Below, one piece after another: positions 7,312 to 17,787 of a stretch of DNA of 64,000 bases (the stretch's first letter is position 1; the number at the start of each line of letters is the position of its first letter). The stretch covers positions 16,886 to 80,885 of the forward strand of contig NZ_MACF01000128.1 in assembly GCF_001884045.1 (NCBI RefSeq), in the 5' to 3' direction. Source of the stretch: Bacillus mobilis (GTDB lineage Bacteria > Bacillota > Bacilli > Bacillales > Bacillaceae_G). Both the position numbers and the translations under genes were made by a program. Below the pieces are notes generated by a model that saw only the letters and a program-made list of their open reading frames with translations, did no database searches and was not told where the DNA came from.

Positions 7312-8478
7312 TTAAGTAAATAATTGTGCAAGAGCAGGTGATTTAATAGGTATATGATTCGGTTCTACATGATTTTCTGCCAAAATTGTATCCACAATAT
7401 GACCAGCTGGCTCCGGACGATAAATGCTTTTCATCGCTTCTTTCATTTGAAGAAGCTTCATATCATCTTGTAATAATGCCTCTGTCTTTGCAAAAACCTC
7501 ACTATCATCACGAATGACAACTGCAGCTCCTTTTCTTTCAAAGTACATCGCATTTTCATTTTCTTGTCCTGGAACAGGCTTATATAAAATGACAGGTACT
7601 TGCAATGCTGCCGCTTCACTTAACGTAATACCGCCTGGCTTCGTAATCATACAAGAAGTAACACGGAATAATTCATCAATATTTTCAACATAACCAAATA
7701 CTTTTAATGCATCAGGATTCTTTTCCTGTAACCCTAATAAATCCTGTTTTAACGCTTCATTTTTCCCACAAACGACAACTACTTGTAAATCAGGTACTGA
7801 CATAAAGGATTGGCATAGTTCTTTTACACTTCCTAATACCCCATGAGCACCTGCTACAATTAGTAAAATCTTTTTATTCTTACATAACTGATATTTATTA
7901 TATATAATGTCTGAATTGATCTTTAGTTCAAAACTACTACGAATCGGAATTCCAGTTTCAACAATTTGCTCCGCAGGCACACCGATATCAACCATAACTT
8001 TTTTCACGTGATCAGTTGCTACAAAATAACGATCTACTTCCCGATGAATCCATATTTTGTGCACACAAAAATCCGTTAATACGTTATACACAGGAATTGA
8101 AATACCTGTTTGCTTTTTCAACTCTGGCACAGCTATGATCGGAAAAGTATTAATAACAATATCCGGTTTCTCTGCTTGTAAAAGTAATTTCAAACGTTTT
8201 CTTCCAAAATTCGCATACCAAGATGCTATTTTTTTATCATAAATTTTTTCTACGCCGTAATAAAACAAGCGGTATAATTCTTTTCCTATTGTATAACTTT
8301 TCAAATATAAATATTTTGTAATATCGGTTATAACTGGATGTGATTCTCCGAACAAATCACATACAATTACATCTTCAATTCCTTTTTGGCGAAATGTTTG
8401 TTCTAATGTTTTCGCTACTTGCACATGACCATTACCGTAATGTGCAGTTAATATTAAAACCTTGGGGTTTTTTATCAA
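7312..8478 (-). CDS. ugtP: Processive diacylglycerol beta-glucosyltransferase UgtP
   Basis: A 388-residue GT28 (MGDG synthase type) enzyme. It moves glucose from UDP-glucose to diacylglycerol at the inner membrane face, making the glycolipid anchor of lipoteichoic acid. N-terminal [17 protein letters not shown] is the lipid-side motif (GxGH), ending in the MGDG synthase domain. The C-terminal [20 protein letters not shown] (about 300-319) with PGQENENA is the UDP-sugar site. The start is TTG at 8478, because AGGAG lies 9 bases upstream and no ATG fits. It is monocistronic between its own promoter (8656-8684) and terminator. In B. subtilis UgtP also links nutrient state to FtsZ assembly. Confidence 0.93.
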   Translation of the reverse strand: MIKNPKVLILTAHYGNGHVQVAKTLEQTFRQKGIEDVIVCDLFGESHPVITDITKYLYLKSYTIGKELYRLFYYGVEKIYDKKIASWYANFGRKRLKLLLQAEKPDIVINTFPIIAVPELKKQTGISIPVYNVLTDFCVHKIWIHREVDRYFVATDHVKKVMVDIGVPAEQIVETGIPIRSSFELKINSDIIYNKYQLCKNKKILLIVAGAHGVLGSVKELCQSFMSVPDLQVVVVCGKNEALKQDLLGLQEKNPDALKVFGYVENIDELFRVTSCMITKPGGITLSEAAALQVPVILYKPVPGQENENAMYFERKGAAVVIRDDSEVFAKTEALLQDDMKLLQMKEAMKSIYRPEPAGHIVDTILAENHVEPNHIPIKSPALAQLFT

Positions 8479-8655
8479 ACAAATCCACTCCTAGCTTATT
8501 GTTTCTCCATATTGCATATACGACAATAGGAAAAACATTTTCCTTAAAAATTACATAAACAGATTCTAATACTTCTCTTTCAGCTATGTACCTGTCGTGG
8601 ATATGCAAAGCATATAAGATTGACCCCTTAATCCTATCTGTGCTCATATCTTTAC

Positions 8656-8684
8656 ATTATACTTTCCTATAAGAGCTTTCGCAA
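8656..8684 (-). promoter_or_regulatory. Predicted sigma-A promoter of ugtP
   Basis: On the minus strand, TTGCGA (8679-8684) and a perfect TATAAT (8656-8661) are 17 bases apart. It implies a leader of about 170 bases before the ugtP TTG. The stretch 8479-8890 holds no convincing gene: an open frame at 8432-8647 lacks a ribosome binding site and resembles nothing I know. Confidence 0.6.
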
Positions 8685-8865
8685 TAACTTACAAATGTTC
8701 TCTATTCCATGATACTCACTCTTTTACTTCTTAATTCTTTTTACTATTTTGATTTCCCTTTACAATTATGTAAATTTCTCCACTTATTCCTTACAAAAAT
8801 ATGGATATTCTATTTTCAGTATACTCTTTTCCATATACATACTCTAGGTTTTATTGTGAAGAAAG

Positions 8866-8896
8866 CAAAAAGCCTAACCCAATATTTGGATTAGAC
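8866..8896 (-). terminator. Terminator of pflA
   Basis: On the minus strand CTAATCC-AAATATT-GGGTTAG followed by GCTTTTTGC, overlapping the end of pflA. Confidence 0.75.
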
Positions 8897-9622
8897 TGCT
8901 TGTAAAATATGTCTTGCTTGTTCTACATTTTTTTCAGTAGGTGGTTCTACATTCGCAAGTGGATACTTATGTCCAAGTGCCTCCCATTTATATACACCAA
9001 GCTTATGGTACGGTAGCACTTCGACTTTCTGAACATTAGACAGACTTTGAATAAAGCTAGATAATTTTTGTAGATCCTCTTCATTATCCGTAATACCAGG
9101 AACTAATACGTGTCGTACCCAAATCGGTTTATTTTTATCCGATAAATAACGAGCAAATTGTAAAATATGTTCATTTGGTTTTCCTGTTAATTTACGATGT
9201 TTCTTTGAATCAATATGTTTCAAATCCAATAAAACTAAATCTGTGTAATCCATTAAAATATCTAGCTTATTTTGGAATTCTGGTTCTTCAGAATAACAAC
9301 CACCCGAAGAGTCAATTGTTGTATGAATTCCAGCTTCCTTACATTTCTTAAATAATTCAATTAAGAAATCTAGCTGTAGTAATGGTTCTCCACCACTAAC
9401 TGTTATACCGCCTCCAGAAGCTTCAATAAACGGAAGGTAACATGTCACATCCTGCATTACTTCTTCAACTGTTATTTCGTTTCCTTTACCAATCTCCCAC
9501 GTATCAGCATTATGACAATATTGACAACGTAATAAACACCCTTGTGTAAATATGACATAACGAATTCCTGGGCCATCGACAGTACCACAAGACTCTACAG
9601 AATGAATTCTTCCTTTTACCAT
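8891..9622 (-). CDS. pflA: Pyruvate formate-lyase activating enzyme
   Basis: A 243-residue radical SAM activase. It uses a [4Fe-4S] cluster and S-adenosylmethionine to place the glycyl radical on Pfl[18 protein letters not shown] near residues 27-43 holds the CxxxCxxC cluster motif; [14 protein letters not shown] near 70-83 is the GGE SAM-binding motif; later [11 protein letters not shown] and [15 protein letters not shown] are typical of PflA. Its ATG at 9622 has GGAGGAAGTAAC upstream. It lies 68 bases after pflB, separated by a stem-loop that may set the activase to enzyme ratio. Confidence 0.95.
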   Translation of the reverse strand: MVKGRIHSVESCGTVDGPGIRYVIFTQGCLLRCQYCHNADTWEIGKGNEITVEEVMQDVTCYLPFIEASGGGITVSGGEPLLQLDFLIELFKKCKEAGIHTTIDSSGGCYSEEPEFQNKLDILMDYTDLVLLDLKHIDSKKHRKLTGKPNEHILQFARYLSDKNKPIWVRHVLVPGITDNEEDLQKLSSFIQSLSNVQKVEVLPYHKLGVYKWEALGHKYPLANVEPPTEKNVEQARHILQAV

Positions 9623-9650
9623 GTTACTTCCTCCTTTATTGAAGCAGCCT

Positions 9651-9678
9651 CCCTCTGCTATTTATATAAAGCAGAGGG
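9651..9678. other. Stem-loop between pflB and pflA
   Basis: CCCTCTGC (9651-9658) pairs exactly with GCAGAGGG (9671-9678) around an A/T loop. In the pflB to pflA direction the stem is followed by AGGCTGC, not a T run, so it is more likely a partial terminator, processing or mRNA-stability element. A T run follows only on the plus strand. Confidence 0.6.
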
Positions 9679-9690
9679 ACACTTTTTCAC

Positions 9691-11940
9691 TTACATACTT
9701 TCATGCATTGTGCGGTTAATTACATCGATTTGTTGTTCACGAGTTAATTTAATAAAGTTTACAGCGTAACCAGATACGCGAATTGTTAATTGTGGATATT
9801 TTTCAGGATGTTCCATTGCATCCATTAATGTTTCACGATTAAATACGTTAATATTTAAGTGATGACCTTCTTTTACTGCATAACCATCAAGCATTGATAC
9901 TAAGTTACGTACTTGTACATCATCTTCTTTACCAAGTGCTTTTGGAATAATAGAGAATGTATTAGAAATACCATCTTGTGCATCTTCATATGGTAATTTA
10001 GCTACAGATAATAATGAAGCTAATGCACCTTTTGTATCACGGCCATGCATTGGGTTCGCACCTGGTGCAAATGGTTCTCCAGTACGGCGACCATCTGGAG
10101 TGTTACCAGTTTTCTTACCGTATACAACGTTAGATGTGATTGTTAAGATCGACATTGTATGAACAGAATTTCTGTATGTTTTATGTTTACGAAGTTTATT
10201 CATAAATGTTTTTACAAGATTTACAGCGATTTCATCTACACGATCATCATTGTTACCGTATTTAGGGAAATCTCCTTCGATTTCAAAGTCAACTGCAATT
10301 CCGTTTTCATCACGAATTGGTTTTACTTTTGCGTGTTTAATTGCACTTAAAGAGTCTGCTACTACAGATAGACCCGCGATACCTGTTGCCATTGTACGAA
10401 GAACATTTGTATCATGAAGTGCCATTTCAATACGTTCGTAGCTATATTTATCGTGCATGTAATGAATAACATTTAATGTGTTTAAGTATAGACCTGCTAA
10501 CCATTCCATTGTCATATCAAACTTATGCATAACTTCTTCATAATCTAATACTTCAGAAGTAATTGGTGCGTACTCAGGACCAACTTGTGCTTTAGATTTT
10601 TCATCTTTACCACCGTTAATCGCATATAATAATGCTTTTGCTAAGTTTGCACGTGCGCCGAAGAACTGCATTTGTTTACCAATTCTCATTGCAGATACAC
10701 AACAAGCAATTCCGTAATCATCGCCGTAGTCAGCACGCATAATGTCATCATTTTCATATTGAATTGCTGATGTTTTAATAGACATTTTCGCACAGTAGTT
10801 TTTAAAGTTCTGTGGTAATTGTTTAGACCAAAGAACTGTTAAGTTTGGCTCTGGAGCTGGTCCTAAATTATCTAATGTATGCAAGAAACGGAATGAGTTC
10901 TTTGTTACTAATGGACGACCATCTAATGCCATACCACCGATAGACTCAGTTACCCAAGTTGGGTCACCAGAGAATAATTCATTATAATCAGGTGTTCTTG
11001 CAAATTTCACAAGACGTAATTTCATAATGAAGTGATCCACAATTTCTTGTACTTCTTCTTCTGTTAAAGTACCATTTGCTAAATCTCTTTCAATATAAAT
11101 ATCTAAGAATGTAGAAGTACGTCCAAGACTCATCGCAGCTCCGTTTTGCTCTTTAATTGCTGCAAGATATGCGAAGTATAACCATTGGAATGCTTCTTGC
11201 GCGTTTGTTGCAGGCTTAGAAATATCAAAGCCATGAGAAGCAGCCATTTGTTTTAACTCTTGAAGGGCACGCATTTGCTCAGATAACTCTTCGCGTAAAC
11301 GCATTGTATCTTCGCTCATTACACCGCCAGTTAAATTCAAATCAGCTTTTTTCACTTCAATTAAATGATCAATACCATATAATGCTACGCGTCGGTAGTC
11401 ACCGATAATACGTCCACGTCCGTATGCATCTGGAAGACCAGTAATTACACCTGATCTACGAGCCGCTTTCATTTCTGGTGTGTATGCATCAAATACACCT
11501 TGATTATGCGTTTTTCTCCAATCCCTGAAAATACGACTAAGTTCTTTATCCATTTCGTATCCATAAGATTCACAAGCTTGTTCCGCCATACGAATACCAC
11601 CATATGGTTGTAAAGAACGTTTAAATGGTTTTTCAGTTTGGAAACCGACTACTTTTTCAATATCTTTATTTAAATATCCTGGTTCATGTGATGTAATAGA
11701 AGAAACAATTTTTGTATCCATATCAAGAACGCCACCGTTTTCACGTTCTTTCGTTGTTAAATCCATTACTTGATCCCAAAGTTGTTTCGTTGCTTCAGTT
11801 GCTCCCGCTAAGAAAGATTCATCTCCTTCGAAAACGTTTACATTATTTAAAATGAAATCGCGAACATCAATCTCTGCTTTCCATTTTTCACCTTTAAAGT
11901 TTTCCCATGCGTTTTTAACATTTTCTAATACTTGAGTCAT
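9691..11940 (-). CDS. pflB: Pyruvate formate-lyase (formate C-acetyltransferase)
   Basis: A 749-residue glycyl radical enzyme that converts pyruvate and CoA to acetyl-CoA and formate in anaerobic fermentation. [10 protein letters not shown] holds the adjacent active-site cysteines. The C-terminal RVSGYAVNF carries the radical Gly near residue 724. Length agrees with the family. The ATG at 11940 is chosen because GGAGGAG ends just before it; a further in-frame start at 11955 has no such site and lies within the ribosome binding site region. pflA follows in the same operon. The upstream stretch carries TTGTGA direct repeats of the ResD type. Confidence 0.96.
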   Translation of the reverse strand: MTQVLENVKNAWENFKGEKWKAEIDVRDFILNNVNVFEGDESFLAGATEATKQLWDQVMDLTTKERENGGVLDMDTKIVSSITSHEPGYLNKDIEKVVGFQTEKPFKRSLQPYGGIRMAEQACESYGYEMDKELSRIFRDWRKTHNQGVFDAYTPEMKAARRSGVITGLPDAYGRGRIIGDYRRVALYGIDHLIEVKKADLNLTGGVMSEDTMRLREELSEQMRALQELKQMAASHGFDISKPATNAQEAFQWLYFAYLAAIKEQNGAAMSLGRTSTFLDIYIERDLANGTLTEEEVQEIVDHFIMKLRLVKFARTPDYNELFSGDPTWVTESIGGMALDGRPLVTKNSFRFLHTLDNLGPAPEPNLTVLWSKQLPQNFKNYCAKMSIKTSAIQYENDDIMRADYGDDYGIACCVSAMRIGKQMQFFGARANLAKALLYAINGGKDEKSKAQVGPEYAPITSEVLDYEEVMHKFDMTMEWLAGLYLNTLNVIHYMHDKYSYERIEMALHDTNVLRTMATGIAGLSVVADSLSAIKHAKVKPIRDENGIAVDFEIEGDFPKYGNNDDRVDEIAVNLVKTFMNKLRKHKTYRNSVHTMSILTITSNVVYGKKTGNTPDGRRTGEPFAPGANPMHGRDTKGALASLLSVAKLPYEDAQDGISNTFSIIPKALGKEDDVQVRNLVSMLDGYAVKEGHHLNINVFNRETLMDAMEHPEKYPQLTIRVSGYAVNFIKLTREQQIDVINRTMHESM

Positions 11941-12039
11941 CCTAATCTCCTCCATTTTTGATTAGTACAGGACTAAGATTTTTTATATAACAGCTTACAC
12001 ACTTAGAATACTACTTTTTGGCGAAAGTGAACGAAATAG

Positions 12040-12056
12040 TTGTGACATGTTTGTGA
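12040..12056. promoter_or_regulatory. Tandem TTGTGA motif upstream of pflB (possible ResD site)
   Basis: TTGTGA at 12040-12045 and again at 12051-12056, 11 bp apart (one helical turn), same direction. ResD sites in Bacillus are TTTGTGAAT-like and often occur as phased direct repeats. The pattern is not the TGTGA-N6-TCACA palindrome of Fnr. The rest of 11941-12279 contains no gene; a dyad CTGTTATA/TATAACAG lies at 12220-12240. Confidence 0.4.
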
Positions 12057-12243
12057 AATGTTGAGCAATATACTATATGCATAGTGTTAACTTCACTTAA
12101 AAGTCTTTATAATTAACCCTTTCCTTAATTGTATTTTTTTGGTATCCTTATATACGAGTCCTATTTTGTAATACAAGAACAATACCCATTGTAGAGCTGT
12201 AATACTCTTATCTCCTAATCTGTTATAGTTTTTATAACAGAAC

Positions 12244-12275
12244 AAAAAAGTGTACATATGTTGTACACTTTTTTT
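12244..12275. terminator. Terminator of the glycosyltransferase operon
   Basis: AAGTGTAC / GTACACTT stem with A and T runs on both sides, adjacent to the stop at 12280. Confidence 0.78.
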
Positions 12276-12279
12276 GTTA

Positions 12280-13827
12280 CTACTCTAAAACATCTCTTTT
12301 TCTATTCCCATCATAGAATCCACCACGACTACCCTCTAATACAATTAATTGCTCGAATCCTTCTATATGATCACCTATAATTCGCAAGACAGCTGGAGGG
12401 TGACCTATTTTTGCAAAATGTTCACTGGGACGAATACGGTTCATCTTATCAACCTCTACACGACTTACACATGCAATCTCGAATCCCGACAGAATAGCTT
12501 TCACTTGAGCTACACAAGGTGAAAGTAAAGATCTATATCCGATTTCTTTCAAACACTTACTACTAAACGCATTCGGTACAGCGATAAGAGAGCCTACTCC
12601 TAGATCTTTTCTATCACAAGCTAAATTTAATGCATATTTAAATGCAGTTACAAGATGAAGCGGTACTCTTAAATCTAAATAATGATTTAGATCATTTAAG
12701 GCGACATCCATTCCATCTGCAATAGCTTTTGCGAAAGGATATAATTCCCTAGCTGGAATAACAAAGTCACCGTCTATAAATAATACAATTTCCCCTTTTG
12801 CAAAATAAGTTCCAAGTGAACGCCCCACATCATTTCCAAGTGCTTCTTTATATACAATTGTTGTTGCTCCCTTGTCTTTTGCAATCGTTGCTGTTCGATC
12901 AGACGAACCATTTACAACAACGATAATTTCAAAAGGTTCAATTTTGCGGAGCTCTTCTATAACGTTTCCAATTGTTTTCTCTTCATCTTGTACAGGAATA
13001 ATGACCGATAATTGCTTTCCTTTATACAACTTAGATGTGACGCCCCATCCTTGATAAAAATCTTCGAAACTTAAAGTGTGATAAACACTCTCTCTTTTCC
13101 TATTTCCATCATAATACCCTCCGCGCTCATCACTGCCCGCTATTCGCTCCGCTACAGCTTCTATATGGTCACCTATCATCCGTTTTTCAGATTGAGAAAG
13201 ACCCGTGCCATACGCAGCATGCTCGGTTGGCCGAAATTTATTTGGCGTAATAACATCTATTGCACAATGACGACTAATTCTCCATTTGCTTTGTGCTAAG
13301 CGTAAATGAGCTACAATAGGATTTACAAAACATTCATATCCAATGCTTTGAACAACTTCTTTCGTCAACGCATGAGGTACAGATAATAAAGAATCAATTT
13401 TTAACTCTTCACGCTCTAACATTGCATTTAATATTTGGCGCCATACTGTCACGGAGTGCGGTTTTTGTTTCTTTAAAAATAGTGCGTCCAAATTATTTAA
13501 AACGATGTCGGCCTGATCATGTAAAATTGGATTCAGGAATAATTGTAATTTTGAAGTTTGAATAGCAAAATCTCCATCTATAAATAGTAGTACATCACCT
13601 ATCGCTTGTTTTGCGCCGACTGCACGTCCAACATCGTTCCCGAGTAGCTCTGTATACTCAATTACTTTACACCCTAAACGACTGGCAATCTCTTCTGTAC
13701 CATCGTTACAACCGTTTGCTACTACAATAATCTCTAATGGATTTAATCCTTTTACCGATTGAATAACGTCTGAAATCGTATCCGCTTCATTACATACAGG
13801 TATAATAATTGATAGCGACTTAGCCAT
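12280..13827 (-). CDS. Tandem GT2-domain glycosyltransferase A
   Basis: A 515-residue protein with two complete GT-A (family 2) domains. Each half starts with LSIIIPVCNEADTI or LSVIIPVQDEEKTI, then [13 protein letters not shown] or EIIVVVNGSSDRT, then LGNDVGR, then a DGD nucleotide-sugar motif (LFIDGDF). Each half ends with a shared signature, RGGYYDGNRKRE and RGGFYDGNRKRD. There is no membrane segment. The acceptor is unknown. The ATG at 13827 is preferred, overlapping the epimerase end by 8 bases; a GTG at 13839 is possible. It is the last gene of the operon and a paralogue of the equally long protein at 16016-17563. Confidence 0.82.
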   Translation of the reverse strand: MAKSLSIIIPVCNEADTISDVIQSVKGLNPLEIIVVANGCNDGTEEIASRLGCKVIEYTELLGNDVGRAVGAKQAIGDVLLFIDGDFAIQTSKLQLFLNPILHDQADIVLNNLDALFLKKQKPHSVTVWRQILNAMLEREELKIDSLLSVPHALTKEVVQSIGYECFVNPIVAHLRLAQSKWRISRHCAIDVITPNKFRPTEHAAYGTGLSQSEKRMIGDHIEAVAERIAGSDERGGYYDGNRKRESVYHTLSFEDFYQGWGVTSKLYKGKQLSVIIPVQDEEKTIGNVIEELRKIEPFEIIVVVNGSSDRTATIAKDKGATTIVYKEALGNDVGRSLGTYFAKGEIVLFIDGDFVIPARELYPFAKAIADGMDVALNDLNHYLDLRVPLHLVTAFKYALNLACDRKDLGVGSLIAVPNAFSSKCLKEIGYRSLLSPCVAQVKAILSGFEIACVSRVEVDKMNRIRPSEHFAKIGHPPAVLRIIGDHIEGFEQLIVLEGSRGGFYDGNRKRDVLE

Positions 13828-14785
13828 TCTTTTCTTCACGAAACCATTTAATAGTTTCTTTCAATCCTTGTTCCCACGTTACTGTCGCTTGAAACTGCAC
13901 AAGTTCTTTTAATTTCGTTACATCTGGTCTTCTATTTGGAATTTCTTCAAAGCCATGTGGGTATACCTCTTCGAAAGGAACTTGGACAATCTTTGAAGAA
14001 GATTTCGTTAGCTCTTTAATTACTTCTGCTACTTCTTTTATACTCTTTTCGTTCTCAGAACCTATATTAATAATCTCACCATTTACCTTCTCATCCATTG
14101 CTCGAATCGTTGCCTCTACCGCATCACTTACATACGTAAAGCAACGTGTCTGCTTTCCATCTCCATATACGAGAATGTCTTCTCCTTGCAGAGCCGCACT
14201 GATAAATCGTGGGATTACCCCTGCATACGGACCATCTTTCGCTCTTGGACCATAAATATTAAAATAACGAACAATCGTTACAGGTAAACCTTCTAAAGCG
14301 TATCCTAAACATAATGTTTCTTCTAATGTTTTACAAATTGCATAACTCCAACGTATTTTAGAAGTCGCCCCGTATAATCGATCCCCCTCTTCAGAGAAGG
14401 GTGGCTTTGCTTTACCATATACTTCTGAGGTAGACGCAAAGACTACTTTCTTCTTTTCTTTTAGCGCTGCTTGTAAAATGTTTCTCGTTCCATCAAAATT
14501 CGTTTCAATCAGCTCTATACTCTTTTCCATTGTCGTTTTCACACCTAAAATTGCTGCTAAATGAAACACTACATCATGTTGATTTACTAATTCATAAATT
14601 GAGCTTTTATCTAAAACGCTTATTGGAATAACCCGAATTTCTTTCATTAACTCATCATGATATTTATTTTTTCCTTTATAGAAGTTATCAACGATTGTGA
14701 CCCCATAACCTCTTTTCACCAATTCTTCAGCTAAATGCGATCCAATGAATCCTGCTCCACCTGTAATTAAACATTTCTTACTCAT
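13820..14785 (-). CDS. NAD-dependent UDP-sugar epimerase/dehydratase
   Basis: A 321-residue extended SDR enzyme. [19 protein letters not shown] is the NAD-binding GxxGxxG motif; VFHLAA near 74 and [13 protein letters not shown] near 118 are typical; [10 protein letters not shown] replaces the usual YxxxK with [27 protein letters not shown] is the sugar-side signature. Close to UDP-glucose 4-epimerase and UDP-glucuronate-modifying members. The start overlaps the dehydrogenase stop by four bases (ATGA), showing translational coupling. With the dehydrogenase, it probably converts a UDP-uronic acid for the flanking glycosyltransferases (inference). Confidence 0.85.
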   Translation of the reverse strand: MSKKCLITGGAGFIGSHLAEELVKRGYGVTIVDNFYKGKNKYHDELMKEIRVIPISVLDKSSIYELVNQHDVVFHLAAILGVKTTMEKSIELIETNFDGTRNILQAALKEKKKVVFASTSEVYGKAKPPFSEEGDRLYGATSKIRWSYAICKTLEETLCLGYALEGLPVTIVRYFNIYGPRAKDGPYAGVIPRFISAALQGEDILVYGDGKQTRCFTYVSDAVEATIRAMDEKVNGEIINIGSENEKSIKEVAEVIKELTKSSSKIVQVPFEEVYPHGFEEIPNRRPDVTKLKELVQFQATVTWEQGLKETIKWFREEKNG

Positions 14786-16026
14786 ACACTCACCTTCTTT
14801 ACAATTCCACGTGTATCTATTACTCGCTTCATTCCTTTAAAAAGCTTCCAATCGATATTAGAGTGATCAGTTAAAATTAAAATACAACCCGCTTGTTTCA
14901 TGACTTGTTCATCCAAAGAAACAGATTGGTACATCTTATCTCCAAATTTTGCAGAAGAAATATATGGATCATGATATTCTATCTCATATCCTTCTTCTAT
15001 TAACAATTCAATAATTGGCAACGCTGGTGATTCTCTTAAGTCATTTACATCTTTCTTATACGCAATTCCTACAATTAAAACTGATGCAGGTGATTGCACC
15101 ATGCCTTTTACTTTCCGAACTATTTTCTCTGGCATTTCTTCATTAATTACATGTGCCGCCTCAATTAATTGACTAATTGCTCCATTCTTTTTTATTCTCC
15201 ATTGAAAATATAAAGGGTCTACTGGAATGCAGTGTCCCCCTATCCCTGGCCCTGGCCAATACGGGGTAAATCCAAATGGTTTTGTAGATGCAGCTTCAAG
15301 CGCCTCGTAAAAATCAATTCCTAAACTTTCACATAGTGTGTTTAACTCATTTACTAATGAAATATTGACTAGACGCTGAATATTTTCAAATAACTTACAC
15401 ATTTCCGCTACTTTCGGAGAACTAACTGGAACAACTACATCAAATATAGTGCTATATAACTCCTGTACTTTTTGTTTACACTTTTCTGTTTGTCCACTAA
15501 TAACTTTTGGAATCGTTTGAACGGAATAGTGACTATTAGCCGGATCAATTCTCTCAGGGGAATATCCGATATAGAAATCTTCTCCTACCTTTTTTCCTGT
15601 TTGAGAAATAATCGGAATGATAACTTCCTCGAGCGTACCTGGATATGTGGAGCTTTCAAAAATGAAGGTTTGTCCTTTTTGAAGGTGTTGTTGTATATAA
15701 TGAGAAGCTGAAATGAGGGCACTTAAGTCTGGTTCTCTTTTTTCATTAATTGGAGTCGGAACAGTGACAATAACATAATCACTATTTTGAAAATCAGCAA
15801 TACCTTGATCCGGTGTATTTACTATTAATTTTTTTTTATCCAATAAACTTTGTAACAATTTAGAAGAAACATCTGGAATATAACTTTCTCCTTTTATAAT
15901 TGATTCTATTTTTCTAGTATCTTTATCTAATCCAATTACTGTATGTCCTCTCTCTGCAAAATGAACTGCTAAAGGAAGGCCAACATACCCTAATCCGATA
16001 ATAGCAACTGTACTACTAACATTCAT
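14782..16026 (-). CDS. UDP-glucose/GDP-mannose dehydrogenase family protein
   Basis: A 414-residue nucleotide-sugar dehydrogenase: oxidises the sugar C6 alcohol to the uronic acid with 2 [24 protein letters not shown] is the N-terminal Rossmann motif. [10 protein letters not shown] and the central [19 protein letters not shown] helix are conserved. [16 protein letters not shown] (about residues 254-269) has the catalytic Cys. The C-terminal UDP-binding domain includes [17 protein letters not shown]. The [11 protein letters not shown] form resembles UDP-N-acetylglucosamine/UDP-ManNAc dehydrogenases as much as UDP-glucose ones. The start overlaps the upstream glycosyltransferase by 11 bases. 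Confidence 0.88.
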   Translation of the reverse strand: MNVSSTVAIIGLGYVGLPLAVHFAERGHTVIGLDKDTRKIESIIKGESYIPDVSSKLLQSLLDKKKLIVNTPDQGIADFQNSDYVIVTVPTPINEKREPDLSALISASHYIQQHLQKGQTFIFESSTYPGTLEEVIIPIISQTGKKVGEDFYIGYSPERIDPANSHYSVQTIPKVISGQTEKCKQKVQELYSTIFDVVVPVSSPKVAEMCKLFENIQRLVNISLVNELNTLCESLGIDFYEALEAASTKPFGFTPYWPGPGIGGHCIPVDPLYFQWRIKKNGAISQLIEAAHVINEEMPEKIVRKVKGMVQSPASVLIVGIAYKKDVNDLRESPALPIIELLIEEGYEIEYHDPYISSAKFGDKMYQSVSLDEQVMKQAGCILILTDHSNIDWKLFKGMKRVIDTRGIVKKVSV

Positions 16027-17563
16027 CTGTATTCTCTTCTTCCTTTCTCAATTGTTGAATTATATTTCTATCCCGCTCTCCATCTGTAAAACTCCCGCGT
16101 TCATCTGTGGATTGCAATAAATATGCAATTGCCTCAAGTTGGTCACCGAAAATACGGTCAAATGCTGGAATACGTCCATTTACAAATCCATGTTGCTCTG
16201 GGCGTACACGATTTGTTTTTATAACATCTACAAACTCTACCGCTGTAATAGAGAATCCCTCCAAAATAGCTTTCATTTGAGCTAGTGGCGGAATGATAAG
16301 AGAATCATATCCTATTTTCTCTATTACCTTTTTATGCATAGCATGTGGTACTGCCGTTAATGAGTTATTCCATAAATCTGGTCGTTTCGCTACCAAATTC
16401 ACTAAATATTTTCCCATGCTAATTGGATCTGCCGGATGAAACATATCTAATAAACACTGTAAATCATTTAATGCCACATCATGCCCATCTTCAATCGCAT
16501 GTAAAAATGGAATTAATTTTTTTCCCGGAATAACAAAATCACCGTCGACAAATAAACAAATATCGGCCGTGGCATGCATAGCTCCTATCGCTCGGGCCAC
16601 ATTATGTCCGAGTGCTTCCTCAAATTCAATAACGATAACATGCTCTAACTTTGCTTGTTTAATTGTCTCCATATCAGCTCCATTCGCAACCACTATAATT
16701 TCATCTACACCTGCTTTTTTTACTTCTTGTATAACAGATCTTATAGTCATTTTTTCTTCTGATACAGGGATAATAGCACTATATTTTGCTTTTTTCTTTT
16801 GTAATACAACTGGTTTATACTTTCCTACAAACTCTCTATCCCTAGTTCCTTCCGAAAAACCACCACGCTTACCATAGGTTTCGATTACGTATTGCAAAGC
16901 ACGTAAATGATCTCCCATAATACGACTAGTCGCTTTCGGATAAGGCGAACCGGGAGATGTACCAGTATGAACAGGACGCACTTTATTTGTATGAATAACA
17001 TCGACCGAAGCCATATCGACAATATCTACTCCTCTAGACATCGCCATTGCTTGAAACAGTGCGGGATCGGCTAAATTCCACCAACCAAATTTCTGAATAA
17101 CTTCTCTACTTATTGCATGTGGAATTGCGATTAAAGAACCAACAACAAGCTCTTTTTTATCCAAATAACGATTCAACATAAACTTTCCAACTGTCGTATA
17201 ATGCGGCCTCATCTTTAAATAAACGGACCATGTTAAATTATTCACAACAATTTGGTGACCTTGCTGAATTCCTTTTATGAAACGTTGCAATTCTTTATTA
17301 TCAATAACGATGTCACCGTCTAAAAATAAAACAATGTCACCCTTCGCTTCTCTTGCTCCAATCGCCCGTCCAACATCATTGCCAAGAGAATATTTATAAT
17401 AAATTACTCGGCAATGGTGTTGTAACGCTATTTCTTTTGTCCCATCTGTCGATCCATTATCTACTACAATAATTTCATAAGGTTTCAATTTCTCTACTTC
17501 TACTAAAACTTGTGATACAGTACTTGCTTCATTATGCACTGGAATAACAACTGATACTCTCAT
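16016..17563 (-). CDS. Tandem GT2-domain glycosyltransferase B
   Basis: A 515-residue protein, same length and plan as glycosyltransferase A. Domain 1: [43 protein letters not shown], ending [12 protein letters not shown]. Domain 2: [43 protein letters not shown], ending [12 protein letters not shown]. Domain 2 has lost part of the first NEA motif (SEEKM), so it may be less active or differ in donor. The start at 17563 is where the conserved strand begins; the ribosome binding site (GGAAGGG) is 14 bases away and overlaps the preceding stop, suggesting coupling. A start further upstream would overlap the 64-residue gene. Confidence 0.8.
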   Translation of the reverse strand: MRVSVVIPVHNEASTVSQVLVEVEKLKPYEIIVVDNGSTDGTKEIALQHHCRVIYYKYSLGNDVGRAIGAREAKGDIVLFLDGDIVIDNKELQRFIKGIQQGHQIVVNNLTWSVYLKMRPHYTTVGKFMLNRYLDKKELVVGSLIAIPHAISREVIQKFGWWNLADPALFQAMAMSRGVDIVDMASVDVIHTNKVRPVHTGTSPGSPYPKATSRIMGDHLRALQYVIETYGKRGGFSEGTRDREFVGKYKPVVLQKKKAKYSAIIPVSEEKMTIRSVIQEVKKAGVDEIIVVANGADMETIKQAKLEHVIVIEFEEALGHNVARAIGAMHATADICLFVDGDFVIPGKKLIPFLHAIEDGHDVALNDLQCLLDMFHPADPISMGKYLVNLVAKRPDLWNNSLTAVPHAMHKKVIEKIGYDSLIIPPLAQMKAILEGFSITAVEFVDVIKTNRVRPEQHGFVNGRIPAFDRIFGDQLEAIAYLLQSTDERGSFTDGERDRNIIQQLRKEEENTDEC

Positions 17564-17576
17564 ACTTGTATCACGC

Positions 17577-17771
17577 TTACCCTTCCAAGCGAACATAAGA
17601 AATAATAGGGATACGTACAACTACATCTTCCGGTGGTCCATAAGAAGGAGAAGTACGAACACTTACTGCCCCGTCTGTCACAGATAACAGAATACCTGCA
17701 ACAATTTCGACCGCTGTCACAACTTGCACTAACTCACCAACATGATTACGCAATTCATCAGTAAATAACAT
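17577..17771 (-). CDS. Small beta-barrel-like protein (DUF2642-like)
   Basis: A 64-residue protein: MLFTDELRNHVGELVQVVT, then GILLSVTDGAVSV, then VVVRIPIISYVRLEG. The G-x-V-V, G-x-L-x-x-V, I-P-x-x-x-Y/I-V layout resembles the short Sm/SH3-like barrels of DUF2642-type proteins, several of which are Bacillus coat proteins. No signal peptide. AAAGGAGACTTATAT precedes the ATG. It sits between the 133-residue gene (16 bases) and glycosyltransferase B (13 bases) in one operon, so it probably acts with the glycosylation enzymes. The family name is tentative. Confidence 0.6.
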   Translation of the reverse strand: MLFTDELRNHVGELVQVVTAVEIVAGILLSVTDGAVSVRTSPSYGPPEDVVVRIPIISYVRLEG

Positions 17772-17787
17772 ATATAAGTCTCCTTTC

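Noticed and set aside
8432-8647. A 71-codon protein gene upstream of ugtP
   Set aside because: No ribosome binding site, overlaps the ugtP start, and the product resembles nothing I know. Kept only as a leader observation.
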